A stretch of DNA of 64,000 bases, taken from Callaeas wilsoni (Eukaryota > Chordata > Aves > Passeriformes > Callaeidae). Positions 53,201 to 61,646 of this stretch are shown here, in pieces. Position numbers and translations under genes: made by a program. A model generated the notes under the pieces. The model saw nothing but the letters and a program-made list of their open reading frames with translations, searched no databases and was not told where the DNA came from. How positions within the stretch are numbered: the stretch's first letter is position 1; every line of letters starts with the position of its first letter. The stretch spans positions 1 through 64,000 of the forward strand of contig VWPU01009396.1 in NCBI GenBank assembly GCA_013398955.1, in the 5' to 3' direction.

Positions 53201-56200
53201 ACCTATCCAGAACTTGGCATAACAAATTATGCCACAAAAATACTTGGATGCTGCAAGATGATCATTGTAACAAAAACACTCTGTTGGAACTGGCATGTGC
53301 CTTGTTTTCTGAAAAATGTGCATTTTTTGACGCTGTAGTCCAGCATCTTTTCAAAATAACAGGGGTCCAAGAGATTGTGTGTGTTATACTGCGGATTAGG
53401 ATTTAAATGCCACCCAAACCCCTCAATATGTTCTAACTCAAATTTTTGAAAGAAGTTATATATTAGAAGTACCAAACACTTCCGCCAAGCCAATATTGCA
53501 AAGAAATAAAAAAAAGATTTTGAGTCACACTGTGTTTTTGAAATAAAAGGATAGATATTCTAATGAAGCTAATACTTAATAGCCCCCTGAGAGGGATAGG
53601 GCTAAAAAAACAAAACGGGAGCACAGTGTAAGACCTAAAGGACAGCTGAGTTCAGAAATCCAGCTCTGAGCCACCGCAGCTGATGAGAAGCTGCACTTCT
53701 GCCTTGCTCAGGCTCCACCGGACTTTGCTGCGCACTTCCCAGTGAGCAGGACACAAAGAGCAGAAACAAAGGCTCAAGGCCAGCAGCTGAGCAGCAGACC
53801 CGAAGTTTAGAGCAGCAGGATGCTGCACTGGCTTACCCCACTGCAGCTGCACTTCCTTGTGCCTCGGCTTGCCCAGGACTCTGGGCGGGCGGCAGCGGCC
53901 CGGCGCGACGCTCAGCGTGCGGACAGGTAAACTCTCGGAGCACTGCGAGAGAACACAGCTCAGTCACCCCTCTGCCACGGGCACCCCCTCCACAGAGAGC
54001 CACGGGAAACTGTCTCCTACCCCCACCACTTCATGGGAATTTATATAAACAATGAAGGAGAGGAGATGCTATCAAGCACGTTATTTACAAATACAACTAA
54101 GAGCTCCTTCATTAGCATTCTCAAAACTGGGCTCTCTATTTTAATTTTCCTTGGTTTTAAAATAATGTCAAGGCCTAAAGTACTCCATCTTAAATGAGGA
54201 AAAAACATTTCAAAGCAGGAGGAAAAAGAGTATAGGTACTGAAGTGAATTTAAATCAAAGAAGAGAATTACAGGAATCAGTGTCTGAAAAAAGGAACCCA
54301 AAAACTTGAAGAATTCAGCCATATGAAAGACAACTGTTATAACAAACTACCTCTTTCTGCATCTCCAGTCAATACAGGGTCAAGCACATTAGAGTCTGTG
54401 GCCTTTATCAAGCAAGTGTCCACATCAGATAAACCATCAGATAAACCAGATAGACCATCAGATGATGGTCTCTTCTAATGTAAACATAAACAACTACAGA
54501 TTGGTTTTGAGGAAAGCAAATCTCACTAAATTGCAGCTCGCTGAAAAGAAAGTTAGGCGCACATAGAAATCTAAAATTCAGCAACTTGCACCGTAAGATT
54601 AACTGCGATCAGTGTAGTTTTACTGTGCTACAGGGAAAACACTTCTTTTGAAAGCAGAAGTATTTTACCAAAAACAGCAGATAAATCTCTGAAAAACAAA
54701 AACCCAATAGCCCTTATTGTTAGGTAATACCCACCTGACTGTGCCCACCAGTGCTGATACAGCATGCCCGGAGTTTATACAAAGTGCCTGGTTTCAAGTG
54801 AGTACAGGTGTATTCTGTAGCCGAGCCACTATAGGCCACTTCCCACTGATTTGCTAAAAATAAGATATACCCAAGTTTAGAGAAGTGGAAAGCAACACAT
54901 TTAGGGGTGTCTAAGAAGAAGGAAAATCCTCAGTGTGGTCTTCCAACACAACACACATACACGCAAATAAAAGTATTACACATAATGTATAAATGTGCAA
55001 ATATATGCACACAAATATAAATATTTCTAGATGTAGCCATATAACATAAAATTCTATCATTATTAGAAAAAAGAGGATACCTAAAAAACCCACTACAAAA
55101 CCTTCCCAAAATCCAACCTCAGCTCACCCAGGAACCCTGCAAAGTACATAACTCTGTTTCAACCACATTATTAGGGTATTAATGATAATAACCATAACAG
55201 CCTGAAGAGTCAGGACTTCCTTATAGTAGCCATAGTGTTTTGAAGTTGAGACAACTTTTCTCAAGTTTACCTTCTGGACTTCCTTGAGAAATCTCCAGTA
55301 GATACTTTAGGATTTCTGAGCCACCATTATCCTGTGGAGGATCTGAAAAAAATATGACAAGAATAGGAGTGAAAGATAACAAAACAATTACCAAACCTGT
55401 TTCTGATCCAGCTCCTTCTCCACAAACTCCTCCACATTAACTACACCAAGTTATGCATAGCAGAAGCGGGTGACAGACATTAGTTTTCAGCATGAATCAG
55501 AATAGGGCTGCTGGATAATGATGATCCAAACAAAATGTGTGGAAAAAGCACTGAAAGAGAAGCTGCGTGGAGGTTTGCCCTGTTAATAAAGGAAGCAGCT
55601 AGAATGAAGCTGGGACATAAAATGGGGAGTGAAAAGCCCGAAGATGCGCTTGAGTGTGAGTTAATCAAAAACAAAACGTTTTTGCTTCTGAAAACACAAG
55701 AGCCTCTATACACCTTTTACGATATTAAAAAAATTAAGCTGTCAAGTTCTCCAAACACATTCGACTTTGGACTGAGAAGGAGCATGAAAAATCTAAGTTC
55801 TAACACCTATTTATGCGATTTTATTTGAATTTCTTACTACTCCAAAAAGCTCCGCTACAGCAATCTGAGCTGGCTTACCCCACTTCACACTAAAGCCATG
55901 AGATGTTACTGGCCCCTTGATCACGGGTCTGGTTGGAGGTCCTGGCCTGTCTGGGCTGGTTGTGCAGACCAACACTTCGCTGGGAGAACTCTTCCCTTCC
56001 ACGTTGGAAGCAAACAGCTGAAACAAAACCACAATGAGTTTGCCCTTGTTCAGTGCACCTGCTGCTCTAGCAGTTCTGCATCAGACTTCTTTCAGCAGCT
56101 GCACAAATGTCACCAAACTGGAAAGTATGTCACATCCCAAAGTGTGTGGGATTCTAATAACAGATATTAGACTGTCATGATGTTTCTTTACAAACTACAG

Positions 56201-59200
56201 CGATTTCTTCCCCTCCCTCCATCAGCAATAGATCATGACGTGTTTAAGATAAAAGCAGTGTTGGTTTTCCCTTTAAAGTCACTTTTTAAAGTACCTGTGC
56301 CAACTTGTAGTATTTTTCTCATATAAGGAAAAAAAGAGAACAATAACTTTGCCATTTTTGTTTTGGAAGTATTTCAAATGGCTATTTAAAACAAAGTAAT
56401 TCAGAGTGTCAGTAATCACACGATTAAAAGTCAGATCAAAGTTGTGCCTGTAGCCAGTAACACCAGGCTACAAATCTGCTCTGATATCAATGCAGTTTTG
56501 GAAAATCCATGTTTAATTTGAAAGCAGGGCTGCAAAGACCCACTAAGGTCTCTGACCAGCCACAGCAGCCTTTACAACACTAAGCTAAAAGGCATCATCT
56601 CTGAGTGACAACACAAAAGCTTCCCAATTCTTTGGGTAGTTCTTCAGGCAACTTCACAAGGTCTTCTGTCCCAGAGAGTAGGAAAAGACTCTTCCCTGTG
56701 AGGGTGGTGAGGCCCTGGCACAGGTTGCTCAGAGAAGCTGTGAATGCCCCACAGATAGAAGTGTTCAAGGCCAGGTTGGATGGGGCTTGGAGCACTCTGG
56801 TCTCGTGGAAGGTGTCCCTGCCCATGGCAGGAGGGTTGGAATCAGGTGATCTTCCAACCCAAACTATTCCATGACTCTATGATTTAAAGGAATCTTTGGG
56901 TGAAGTTTTCTTTTTGTTGCTCCTGAATATACTAAGACCTAGAGAAGCCAGGTGTGGGCCTCACACACAACTTCTGGCCATCTCCAGAGGGACACCCCAC
57001 TCTGGGTGGCACATCTTGTGGAGCCACTGCAGTGGGCAGTCAGGGATGGACAGCGGCACCACAGCTGATCCTGGATAAACCCCACTGCCTTCTCCTCAAC
57101 AGCAGCACCCAGCACTGAGCTGTGATTAGAGATCTCAGCAGAGAGGAAAATGACTGAACTTGGTGTCTGCAGGAAGCCTCCAGAGCATCTCTCAGGGGCT
57201 CTGTGTTTATGAGCATCCACAGGGCAGAAGACACCAACACTTGCTAAAAACCAGAACCAGCCATGAGAGACAGAAAAGCTTCAACCTGTGGCTGCCAGGG
57301 GAAGACAGGCCCCTGTGCTGGGGAGGGCAGCTGTGCTGGCTGGGCACCTCAAGGTGTTTGCTGCATTCTGTAGAACTGAGACGGGATTTGTCACCAGGGA
57401 TCAGGTTTTTGGGAGCAATGCAGCCGACTACGACCACCTCACACCCTGAGCTACACTTTTACAACATCCTCCCAACATGGTACTGAGAACTGTGATTGTT
57501 CCCCAAAGTCTGAGCAACAGTATGTGTGATAAAAGCAAAACCACAACTAACGGTTTAATATATTAGGTCACAGTATAAAGCAAATTTGTGTTTGATGACT
57601 CAGTTTTGGAGGGAGCGCTAAAGGATCCCTGTAGTGCCTGGAAAAAACCCAACACAGAAAACACTACACAATAACAAGAGGAGAAAGATTTTACCCTGAA
57701 TTTGTACTGTGTGCTTCTTCTGAGATTCTTCACAGTACAGGCTTGCTCCTCTCCAGTGTACTTTGGGTGAAACACGCTATCCTAAAAAAATACAAAACCA
57801 AACAAATTCCCGTGACTGAGGTGTCTGAGAAAGTGTTCCCTGTGTTACAGTCTGTATCTACAATACAATATAGCAAAGGGGCTTCATAGCTGAGTGTTTT
57901 TTTTAAAAAACAACAAGAAAAAACAAACATATATATATACAATAATATTATTATTACTACTACTACTTTTACACTGCAAAGCCATAATATTTTTCCTCTA
58001 TAAGAAGCATGTTGCAGCTGCCCTGAATAATGTAATTTTGCTGCAAAATAAGCAGAAAAACAATTGTGGCAGTTTAACCTGCTACAGAACTGGAAGTGAT
58101 AGATGACAGAACACAAGTGTACCAAGGAGCAGCCAGGAGGACACGGAAGACTGACCTAGCTAAGGACAAGCCGCCCTGTATCTCACAGAATCCTGAGTGG
58201 CTTTGTAAGTAATCACAGATGACAGAGATTTTTAGCAAAGGATTCCTAATTCTGCTGTGCAGCAGAGCAAATCACACAGCTCCACCCTGCCAAGTACCCA
58301 GTACTCCTGGAAGGCCCTCCAAAGTAGCAGTCCATGCTTCTTCTCAGTGATCTTCAATTAATAAATCAAAACTCAGTCTGTCATGCATTTTATAGCAACA
58401 CAGCACTTACATTATCTTCTTCCTGAATTTCCAGGGTGTAGGAAATCACTTCCTCTGGTGTGCATCCTTCTACTTTATTCCACTGCAATGAGATCCACGT
58501 AACGCCGGCTCGAACGAGCCGTGGTGCAGAAGGGGTCTGAGGAATATTGCCTGAAGTGTAGCAAACCACCTCCTGGCTGTACCCACTGCTCAGAGACAGA
58601 GCAGAGAGAGGGGAATATTAAAAACAAACAAACCAGCCTCCAAAACCCCCCCAAACAAAGAAACAAAACAAACAAACAAAAAAACCCCCACCGCAAAAAC
58701 ACAAAGCTAAAGAAACCTAAACCTCAGTGTACTTAGAGAAATATTTCACATTTTCAAAAAACTTGGACGATGTTCAGATTTCTCAGGTGGAAAAGATGAA
58801 CACCCAGTTAGGAAATGCCAGAACTAAGAAGAGGACAAAAACGCAGAATAATGTGTCCTCACAGTCATTTTTACAAATCTTACCACAATAACATTGGTAA
58901 AAAATATTTGAATGCCTAAAAATATTAACTTGGTATTAACTGTGAGGTGGAGAAAAATCTCATTTAACAAAGGGGAACTAAAGTATAGGAAATAAAGCCC
59001 TGAGTGTTCAACTTTTGCGTGTTGAACCTGAGATGCGCAGAATAGAGCTTCTATTAACTCTGACCAAAACTCTCAATAGAAGGTGACATTCTTGCAACTT
59101 TCAAATCTGTTTCCAAAGTACAAAACATTTTGTGCCTTATAGTCACACTATGAACTTAACACACAGAAAAAGCCACATCTCCTTATTCCAAATCTTCTTT

Positions 59201-60884
59201 CTCAAAAATAACCCATTTGTTGAAATACACGTATATTTAAATAAACCACCTATAACTAAAACCCAAACAAGACAAAAATCATCATACGTGGTAAGTCCAC
59301 AAGCATTACAACAAAGCAAATTCATCTCATGACGTGAAGTGTTAGATGACATTAGCATGCCTTAATTTTGAGTGCTGTCTATAAAAATAAGGCATGTGTT
59401 GCTGGTGCTTATCTCACAGATTAGCACGGAGCAGTTGACCATAAATAGTTTTTAGTTCACTCCTTCCTCAACAGCCTGAGGGGAGAGAAAAAAGGGAGAA
59501 AGAGAACAAAAAAAAACGGGGTGGGAGGGAGAAGTGTTGAAACACGCCCTAAGATATTTTAAAAATCTGGAACGTGGCAAAGAAAAGAGATGCCAGAACT
59601 GGGAACTCTGCACAAATCCAACTCCCTTCCCTTACACTCAGCAGCTCCAGCTCAGCCCCCCTCTCTCTCCACATCGAATATTATTGCAATGGGGAGGGAA
59701 TTAATCTTGCAAGAAGTTGGGAAAAGGCACTCTGTGCACACGAGTGGTCTCAGTCCATCTCAGGGAGAACACAGGAACATGAACAAAGAAGCCTTCTAAA
59801 GCCATAAATTACTGAGAGGCTTGTGTTCTAGAAGAGAGAATAATACAGGAGTCTCCTCCCACAAAATACATTGTTATATACCACTAGGGTTTCTTTTGTG
59901 TCCTTGTAATAATGATTAGATCCTGTTTAGCTAAGAAGGACAATAAAGGAGTACACAAGGGCACTGGATGTTTGGCTTCTTCACAGCTAAACCCTTCCTG
60001 GCCTGCTCTGCTTGCCTGAGCACAGGAGCACACACAGCCCCTGCAGCACAACGCCTCTCCGGGCACACTCTGCTCCTCAGCTGCAGAACATTTCATCCCA
60101 GTGTTCCCTAGCAGCTCCCAGAGGACTGAACTAGGTCTGATTTCTCACCATCCTCATGTGAGTGCATCAGTTCACGTGCAAGGAAAAGCAGAAGCTAAAT
60201 CCTCTCTTTCAGTGCCTTGGATGTGCCTGTCCTCTCAGTCCTGCCTGACTCTCCCTTCTTTCCCACCCCATCAGCCAGCCCTGCCAGTCCCAAAGAAGGA
60301 AGGGACTGTACTGCTGAAAAGAGACAGAAGGGCTTTGCTTTAAACCAGAAAAATAAATATATCAAGATTCCTTTCAAAATCTGTAACTCAACTTCCCCTT
60401 GCTTGTTTTTCTTGGTTCACAGAGGTCCCTAGTGGGAATTTTACACAACAGATGTATTCTTTTTGTATTAGGAATAGACCACAAAACACCATTTAACACC
60501 TCAAAAGGAGCCTATCTGCTTAGGCTGATCTCATCATGCTGAAGGTACACAGCAATTCCCTGGGGGGTAAAGGATATCACCAAGGAAATCTTGACTTACC
60601 TTGAAGCATCAGTAACAGAGCAAATGTCAGATATTTAACTAGAAACCGCAACGAGAAAAACAAAAATCCCCCAGAAATTCCTCTTTATGCTGTCACTTAT
60701 AAGTAAACTTTTCAAATACCTCTTTTTCCTCAAGCAAGTGTGTACCCTGAGGAACGTACCTAGTACCGATGTCGTTCTGGGCCGCCAGCCGGAAGGTGTA
60801 ACCCAAAGCTGGGCACAGCTTGGTCAGCTTGCAATGCTTCTGGCTCCCAAAGTAACATTCTCTGAAACCACTGTTCCTCTTTCC
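16898..60884 (-). CDS. FNDC3B: Fibronectin type III domain containing protein 3B, C-terminal 15 coding exons (5' part outside window)
   Basis: A tail-anchored multi-FN3 protein (also called FAD104) of the ER/Golgi membrane, linked in mammals to adipocyte and osteoblast differentiation. Fifteen exons chain without a phase conflict: 60760-60884, 58411-58585, 57695-57781, 55879-56017, 55271-55342, 54735-54853, 53837-53942, 52698-52870, 50218-50331, 47684-47833, 43698-43978, 36875-37087, 26822-26988, 23924-24051, 16898-17209. They total 2361 nt, 786 residues plus stop; human FNDC3B is about 1204 aa, so about one third is missing upstream. Counting from the first residue in the window, seven complete FN3 domains follow one partial domain, each with the family W and Y-x-F-R-V signature, then a hydrophobic anchor at about 761-784 ending QYFFMK. 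The paralogue FNDC3A is the alternative. Residue identity as I recall it and the GHSR neighbour both favour FNDC3B. Confidence 0.96.
20317..20458 (-). mobile_element. CR1-type LINE 3' end, - orientation
   Basis: Reverse-complement CR1 tail: AGAATCATAGGAAGGTTTGG, a 'taaaggaccttacagatcacc' block, CCATGGGAAGGGACACCTTC, ACCAGGCTGCTCCAAGCC and CAACCTGGCCTTGAAAACTT. It is 5'-truncated. Confidence 0.9.
23139..23182. repeat. Perfect tandem duplication, 2 x 22 bp
   Basis: The 22 bp block that starts TAAGAGTTTAATTAGC at 23139 is repeated without change at 23161. It is AT-rich and intronic. Confidence 0.9.
23924..24051 (-). CDS. FNDC3B: FNDC3B exon (start of last FN3 domain)
   Basis: Completes an Ala codon (G|CC) then encodes [18 protein letters not shown] through [11 protein letters not shown] (window residues 641-683), the A-to-C' strands of the last FN3 with its Trp. 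Acceptor TTCTTGTAG|CC, donor CAAGCAG|GTAGGG, ends in phase 0. Confidence 0.96.
24052..26821 (-). other. FNDC3B: FNDC3B intron
   Basis: 2.8 kb, no CR1 tail or gene recognised. Confidence 0.85.
26822..26988 (-). CDS. FNDC3B: FNDC3B exon (second half of penultimate FN3)
   Basis: Completes Arg (AG|G) and encodes [17 protein letters not shown], the FN3 core [19 protein letters not shown] and the linker [10 protein letters not shown], ending with the first base of an Ala codon. Window residues 585-640. Acceptor TTATTGTTTCAG, donor AAAG|GTATGT. Confidence 0.96.
34598..34757 (+). mobile_element. CR1-type LINE 3' end, + orientation
   Basis: Different CR1 tail class from the others: AGTGATTCAGAGGCATTGGG, ACAATGCCCTTAACAACACT, 'ctttgacttggccagc', GGATGACTGCAGGTCCCTTC, CAGCTAAAATATTC. 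This matches the avian CR1 group whose tail ends in ATTCT-type repeats rather than GATTCTATG. Confidence 0.85.
36602..36690 (+). mobile_element. CR1-type LINE 3' fragment, + orientation
   Basis: GGTTAATGGTTGGACTAAAT, GATTTAGAGGTTTTCCCCCA, ACCTTAATGATTCCATGATT: a short CR1 3' end with the terminal GATTC repeats. Confidence 0.85.
36875..37087 (-). CDS. FNDC3B: FNDC3B exon (end of one FN3, first half of the next)
   Basis: Completes Arg (CG|G) and encodes [17 protein letters not shown], the Pro-rich linker [18 protein letters not shown] and [11 protein letters not shown]...LQIEDRNK (window residues 514-584), ending AG of an Arg codon. Acceptor GTTCGTTTCAG, donor AAAAG|GTAAGA. Confidence 0.96.
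38535..38558. repeat. Short perfect inverted repeat
   Basis: TGCACACTG and CAGTGTGCA are perfect reverse complements around a 6 nt loop (AGAATG). It is too short to call an RNA gene. Confidence 0.6.
39741..39812 (+). repeat. Purine-rich (GGA/GAA) tract
   Basis: The + strand is almost all A and G over about 70 bp, with a 29 bp unbroken purine run at 39741-39769. Overlapping open frames here are composition artefacts. Confidence 0.75.
43698..43978 (-). CDS. FNDC3B: FNDC3B exon (end of one FN3, most of the next)
   Basis: Starts in phase 0 with [16 protein letters not shown], linker [18 protein letters not shown], an acidic/Ser stretch, then [16 protein letters not shown] to LLPETSYR (window residues 421-513), ending with CG of an Arg codon. 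Acceptor TTTTCCCACCCAG, donor ACCG|GTGAGT. GC-rich relative to its introns. Confidence 0.96.
44550..44590 (-). mobile_element. Short CR1-like 3' remnant, - orientation
   Basis: AGAATCACAGGATCATTAAA followed by GTTGGAAAAG resembles the reverse-complement end of a CR1 tail. It is very short. Confidence 0.5.
44876..45235 (-). mobile_element. Older, longer CR1-type LINE copy, - orientation
   Basis: Diverged but collinear with the CR1 3' region in reverse: GGCTGGAAGGGACTGTGGGA, a CATCTCGTCCAACTTGCTAC block, GCAGGCTGCTCAGG, 'gttgggtattgaaaaattcc', CACAGCCCCTCTGGACAACT, and further in GCAACACTGGATGCAGTATT CCAGGTTG. The long coverage suggests an old insertion. Confidence 0.75.
47099..47134. repeat. 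AT-rich tandem repeat
   Basis: The word GAAATCTATT(C/A)ATATATA occurs twice in tandem with a trailing degenerate third copy. Confidence 0.7.
47360..47430. repeat. T-rich / (GTTT)n low-complexity run
   Basis: Repeated GTTT and GTTTT words running into a long T homopolymer ending near 47429. Confidence 0.85.
47684..47833 (-). CDS. FNDC3B: FNDC3B exon (body of an FN3 domain)
   Basis: Exactly 50 codons, phase 0 at both ends: [50 protein letters not shown] (window residues 371-420). The WE before SP comes from the previous exon. Acceptor GTGTTGCAG, donor CTACAG|GTACGG. Skipping it would keep frame. Confidence 0.96.
48379..48620 (-). mobile_element. CR1-type LINE 3' end, - orientation
   Basis: Reverse-complement CR1: GGATCACAGAATCATCAAAT, GGTTTGGGTCGAAAGGGACC, CCATGGGCAGGACACCTTC, ACCAGGCTGCTCCAAGTC, CACTTCCAGGGATGGGGCAG, then the further-in region CTCACCACCTTCGCAATACA. 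About 240 bp retained. Confidence 0.9.
49296..49399. repeat. 104 bp direct repeat, copy 1
   Basis: Identical at 103 of 104 positions to 51165-51268 (T at 49395 against C at 51264). It begins CTGATATTCACTTATTTTG and ends in AAAATTTCT. Flanking sequences differ sharply on both sides. Confidence 0.95.
50218..50331 (-). CDS. FNDC3B: FNDC3B exon (FN3 G-strand, linker, next FN3 A/B strands)
   Basis: Exactly 38 codons, phase 0 at both ends: [20 protein letters not shown] then [18 protein letters not shown] (window residues 333-370). Acceptor TTCCCCTCTAG, donor TGGGAG|GTAAGC. It sits between the two copies of the 104 bp direct repeat. Confidence 0.96.
50332..52697 (-). other. FNDC3B: FNDC3B intron starting in a minisatellite
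   Basis: 2.4 kb. Its 5' end (high coordinates) is the minisatellite at 52382-52711. It also holds copy 2 of the 104 bp repeat (51165-51268) and A-rich runs near 50965 and 51500. No gene recognised. Confidence 0.85.
51165..51268. repeat. 104 bp direct repeat, copy 2
   Basis: Second copy, 1869 bp from copy 1, same orientation, one substitution. It lies in the next intron, so the pair brackets the 114 bp exon at 50218-50331. Confidence 0.95.
52382..52711. repeat. GC-rich minisatellite with 14-16 bp unit, overlapping an exon end and splice donor
   Basis: About 22-23 imperfect units of the type CGTACCCCGCCGTC(A) on the + strand, i.e. (T)GACGGCGGGGTACG in the sense of FNDC3B. The highest-coordinate unit contains the last 7-9 bases of the FNDC3B exon and the GT donor at 52697-52696. 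A single N at 52475 marks an unresolved base or collapsed gap, so the true copy number is unknown. Confidence 0.95.
52698..52870 (-). CDS. FNDC3B: FNDC3B exon (FN3 body) ending inside the minisatellite
   Basis: Completes Asp (G|AT) and encodes [17 protein letters not shown], the acidic [18 protein letters not shown] and the FN3 core [18 protein letters not shown] (window residues 275-332), phase 0 end. Acceptor TGATTTCTTTCAG. Donor GGTGGG|GTACGT. The GGG-end fits the next exon's YGPYSE; the donor sequence is repeated in the adjacent array, so exact donor choice relies on frame and homology. Confidence 0.93.
52871..53836 (-). other. FNDC3B: FNDC3B intron
   Basis: About 1 kb, AT-rich, no repeat or gene recognised. 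Confidence 0.85.
53837..53942 (-). CDS. FNDC3B: FNDC3B exon (linker and start of an FN3)
   Basis: [20 protein letters not shown] then [15 protein letters not shown] plus the G of Asp (window residues 240-274). Acceptor TCTCTCGCAG, donor TGGG|GTAAGC. Strongly CpG-rich compared with the adjacent introns. Confidence 0.96.
53943..54734 (-). other. FNDC3B: FNDC3B intron
   Basis: 0.8 kb. Contains a short degenerate tandem of CCATCAGATAAA words at 54424-54468; nothing else notable. Confidence 0.85.
54424..54468. repeat. Short degenerate tandem repeat
   Basis: The words ACATCAGATAAACC, CATCAGATAAACCAGATAG and CCATCAGATGATGG follow each other; roughly three copies. Confidence 0.6.
54735..54853 (-). 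CDS. FNDC3B: FNDC3B exon (second half of an FN3)
   Basis: Completes Ala (G|CA) and encodes [39 protein letters not shown] (window residues 200-239). Acceptor TTATTTTTAG, donor AGTCAG|GTGGGT, phase 0 end. Confidence 0.96.
54854..55270 (-). other. FNDC3B: FNDC3B intron
   Basis: 417 bp, AT-rich, nothing else seen. Confidence 0.85.
55271..55342 (-). CDS. FNDC3B: FNDC3B micro-exon-sized exon (FN3 B-C strands)
   Basis: 72 nt: completes Asp (G|AT), then [20 protein letters not shown] and SPE, plus the G of Ala (window residues 176-199). Acceptor ATATTTTTTTCAG, donor CCAGAAG|GTAAAC. Too short to stand out as an open frame; found by phase and homology. Confidence 0.95.
55343..55878 (-). other. FNDC3B: FNDC3B intron
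   Basis: 536 bp, nothing recognised. Confidence 0.85.
55879..56017 (-). CDS. FNDC3B: FNDC3B exon (end of one FN3, start of the next)
   Basis: [38 protein letters not shown] and SHGFSVKW plus the G of Asp (window residues 130-175). Acceptor GTTTTGTTTCAG, donor GTGGG|GTAAGC. The open frame running on past the donor is intron. Confidence 0.96.
56018..57694 (-). other. FNDC3B: FNDC3B intron
   Basis: 1.7 kb. Holds a CR1 copy at 56629-56884; the rest is unassigned. Confidence 0.85.
56629..56884 (+). mobile_element. CR1-type LINE 3' end, + orientation
   Basis: GGTGGTGAGGCCCTGGCACA, GGTTGCTCAGAGAAGCTGTG, TGTTCAAGGCCAGGTTGGAT, GGGGCTTGGAGCACTCTGGT, CCTGCCCATGGCAGGAGGGT, TTCCAACCCAAACTATTCCA, ATGACTCTATGATT: a clear CR1 tail. 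The first 60 bases are more diverged and the 5' limit is approximate. Confidence 0.9.
57695..57781 (-). CDS. FNDC3B: FNDC3B exon (middle of an FN3)
   Basis: 29 codons, phase 0 at both ends: [18 protein letters not shown] then [11 protein letters not shown] (window residues 101-129). Acceptor TATTTTTTTAG, donor TTCAGG|GTAAAA. Confidence 0.96.
57782..58410 (-). other. FNDC3B: FNDC3B intron
   Basis: 629 bp. Contains an (AT)n/(TAT)n/(ACT)n microsatellite tract around 57930-57967. Confidence 0.85.
57930..57967. repeat. AT / ATT / ACT microsatellite tract
   Basis: ATATATATATAC followed by AATAATATTATTATT and ACTACTACTACT: three adjoining simple repeats. Confidence 0.85.
58411..58585 (-). CDS. FNDC3B: FNDC3B exon (end of partial FN3, start of first complete FN3)
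   Basis: Completes Ser (AG|T) and encodes [53 protein letters not shown] and QEEDN (window residues 43-100), phase 0 end. Acceptor CTCTGAGCAG at 58587-58586, donor GATAAT|GTAAGT. The tempting CCTCAG 49 nt further in was rejected because only the 58585 start keeps frame. Confidence 0.95.
58586..60759 (-). other. FNDC3B: FNDC3B intron
   Basis: 2.2 kb. An A/C-rich low-complexity run lies at 58634-58692; otherwise no gene or retroelement recognised. Confidence 0.85.
58634..58692. repeat. A/C-rich low-complexity run (AAAC)n
   Basis: Repeated AAAC and AAACA words with C runs, just upstream of an FNDC3B acceptor. On the sense strand this is a T/G-rich tract. Confidence 0.75.
60760..60884 (-). CDS. 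FNDC3B: FNDC3B exon, first one inside the window (second half of an FN3)
   Basis: [41 protein letters not shown] plus AG of Ser (window residues 1-42). Acceptor CTCTCTTTCTAG, donor ACTAG|GTACGT. It starts in phase 0; the upstream exon should end WDE-type in phase 0 but lies outside the window. Confidence 0.95.
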
Positions 60885-61547
60885 CTAGAAAGAGAGAAGA
60901 AATCTGTAATCGGATCGCTGTGGAACAAAACCACGCCACGCTCATTTTAAAAGGAGCTGTTAAATGATATCGGAATGAGATGTTTCCACAGAGGCACCGT
61001 GCAAAGGAAGCTGTGCAAGCACTGGCAGCACTGCTGTGCTCTGAAAACCCCACAGACCAGCACAGTCAGCCTGCTGCCACATCCCTCCTCTTCTCACCTT
61101 GTCGTTGTGAGATGCGTCTGCGGCTTGAAATGCAATTTATCCCACTTAAGAACAAAAAAAGCGGGAAAATTATGAGTGAAATGCATGTCTGAATCTACTC
61201 GGTCACAGTAGCACGGGAAAGGTGCAGACAACATCTCTTTGCAAGCACTCCCTGGCTGGGATTGTTTCGGGAATTCCCGATCCCACAAGAGGGCTCTCGC
61301 TCCCCACGGTCCAGCACGGCCAGAGCCAGCGGGACAAGCTGGGTGCGACCCGCCCCTGCTCTCCGGGGCAAAATTCACTCATCCCGGAGGAATATTCAGC
61401 GTGCCAGGTCCTGCACCCAGCCCACTGCCCCGAGCACGGCGTGTGAGGAGGGAACAGGATTTGTCGGGAAGTTTGCAGCTTTGTTAAGGAAGTTGTTTGC
61501 CAGAGAGATGGTTCAGGGGAGCTTCACATCAACATGGCCTGGAGCAA

Positions 61548-61646
61548 TGATCCAGCCCGGCAAACAGTGATCCAGCCCGGCAAACAGTGATCCAGCCCGG
61601 CAAACAGTGATCCAGCCCGGCAAACAGTGATCCAGCCCGGCAAACA
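61548..61646. repeat. Minisatellite, 5 x 20 bp
   Basis: Five head-to-tail copies of TGATCCAGCCCGGCAAACAG, perfect except at the right end where the last copy runs into CAACGG. No spacers. Open frames through it are artefacts of the 20 bp period. Confidence 0.97.

Noticed and set aside
58536..58541. CCTCAG|ACC as an FNDC3B acceptor
   Set aside because: The upstream exon ends with AG of a Ser codon, so the next exon must begin with one base of that codon. The acceptor at 58587-58586 does this and also supplies the conserved [10 protein letters not shown] residues.
16898..60884. FNDC3A instead of FNDC3B
   Set aside because: The paralogues share the same architecture, but the GHSR neighbour in tail-to-tail order and the C-terminal sequence as I recall it fit FNDC3B.
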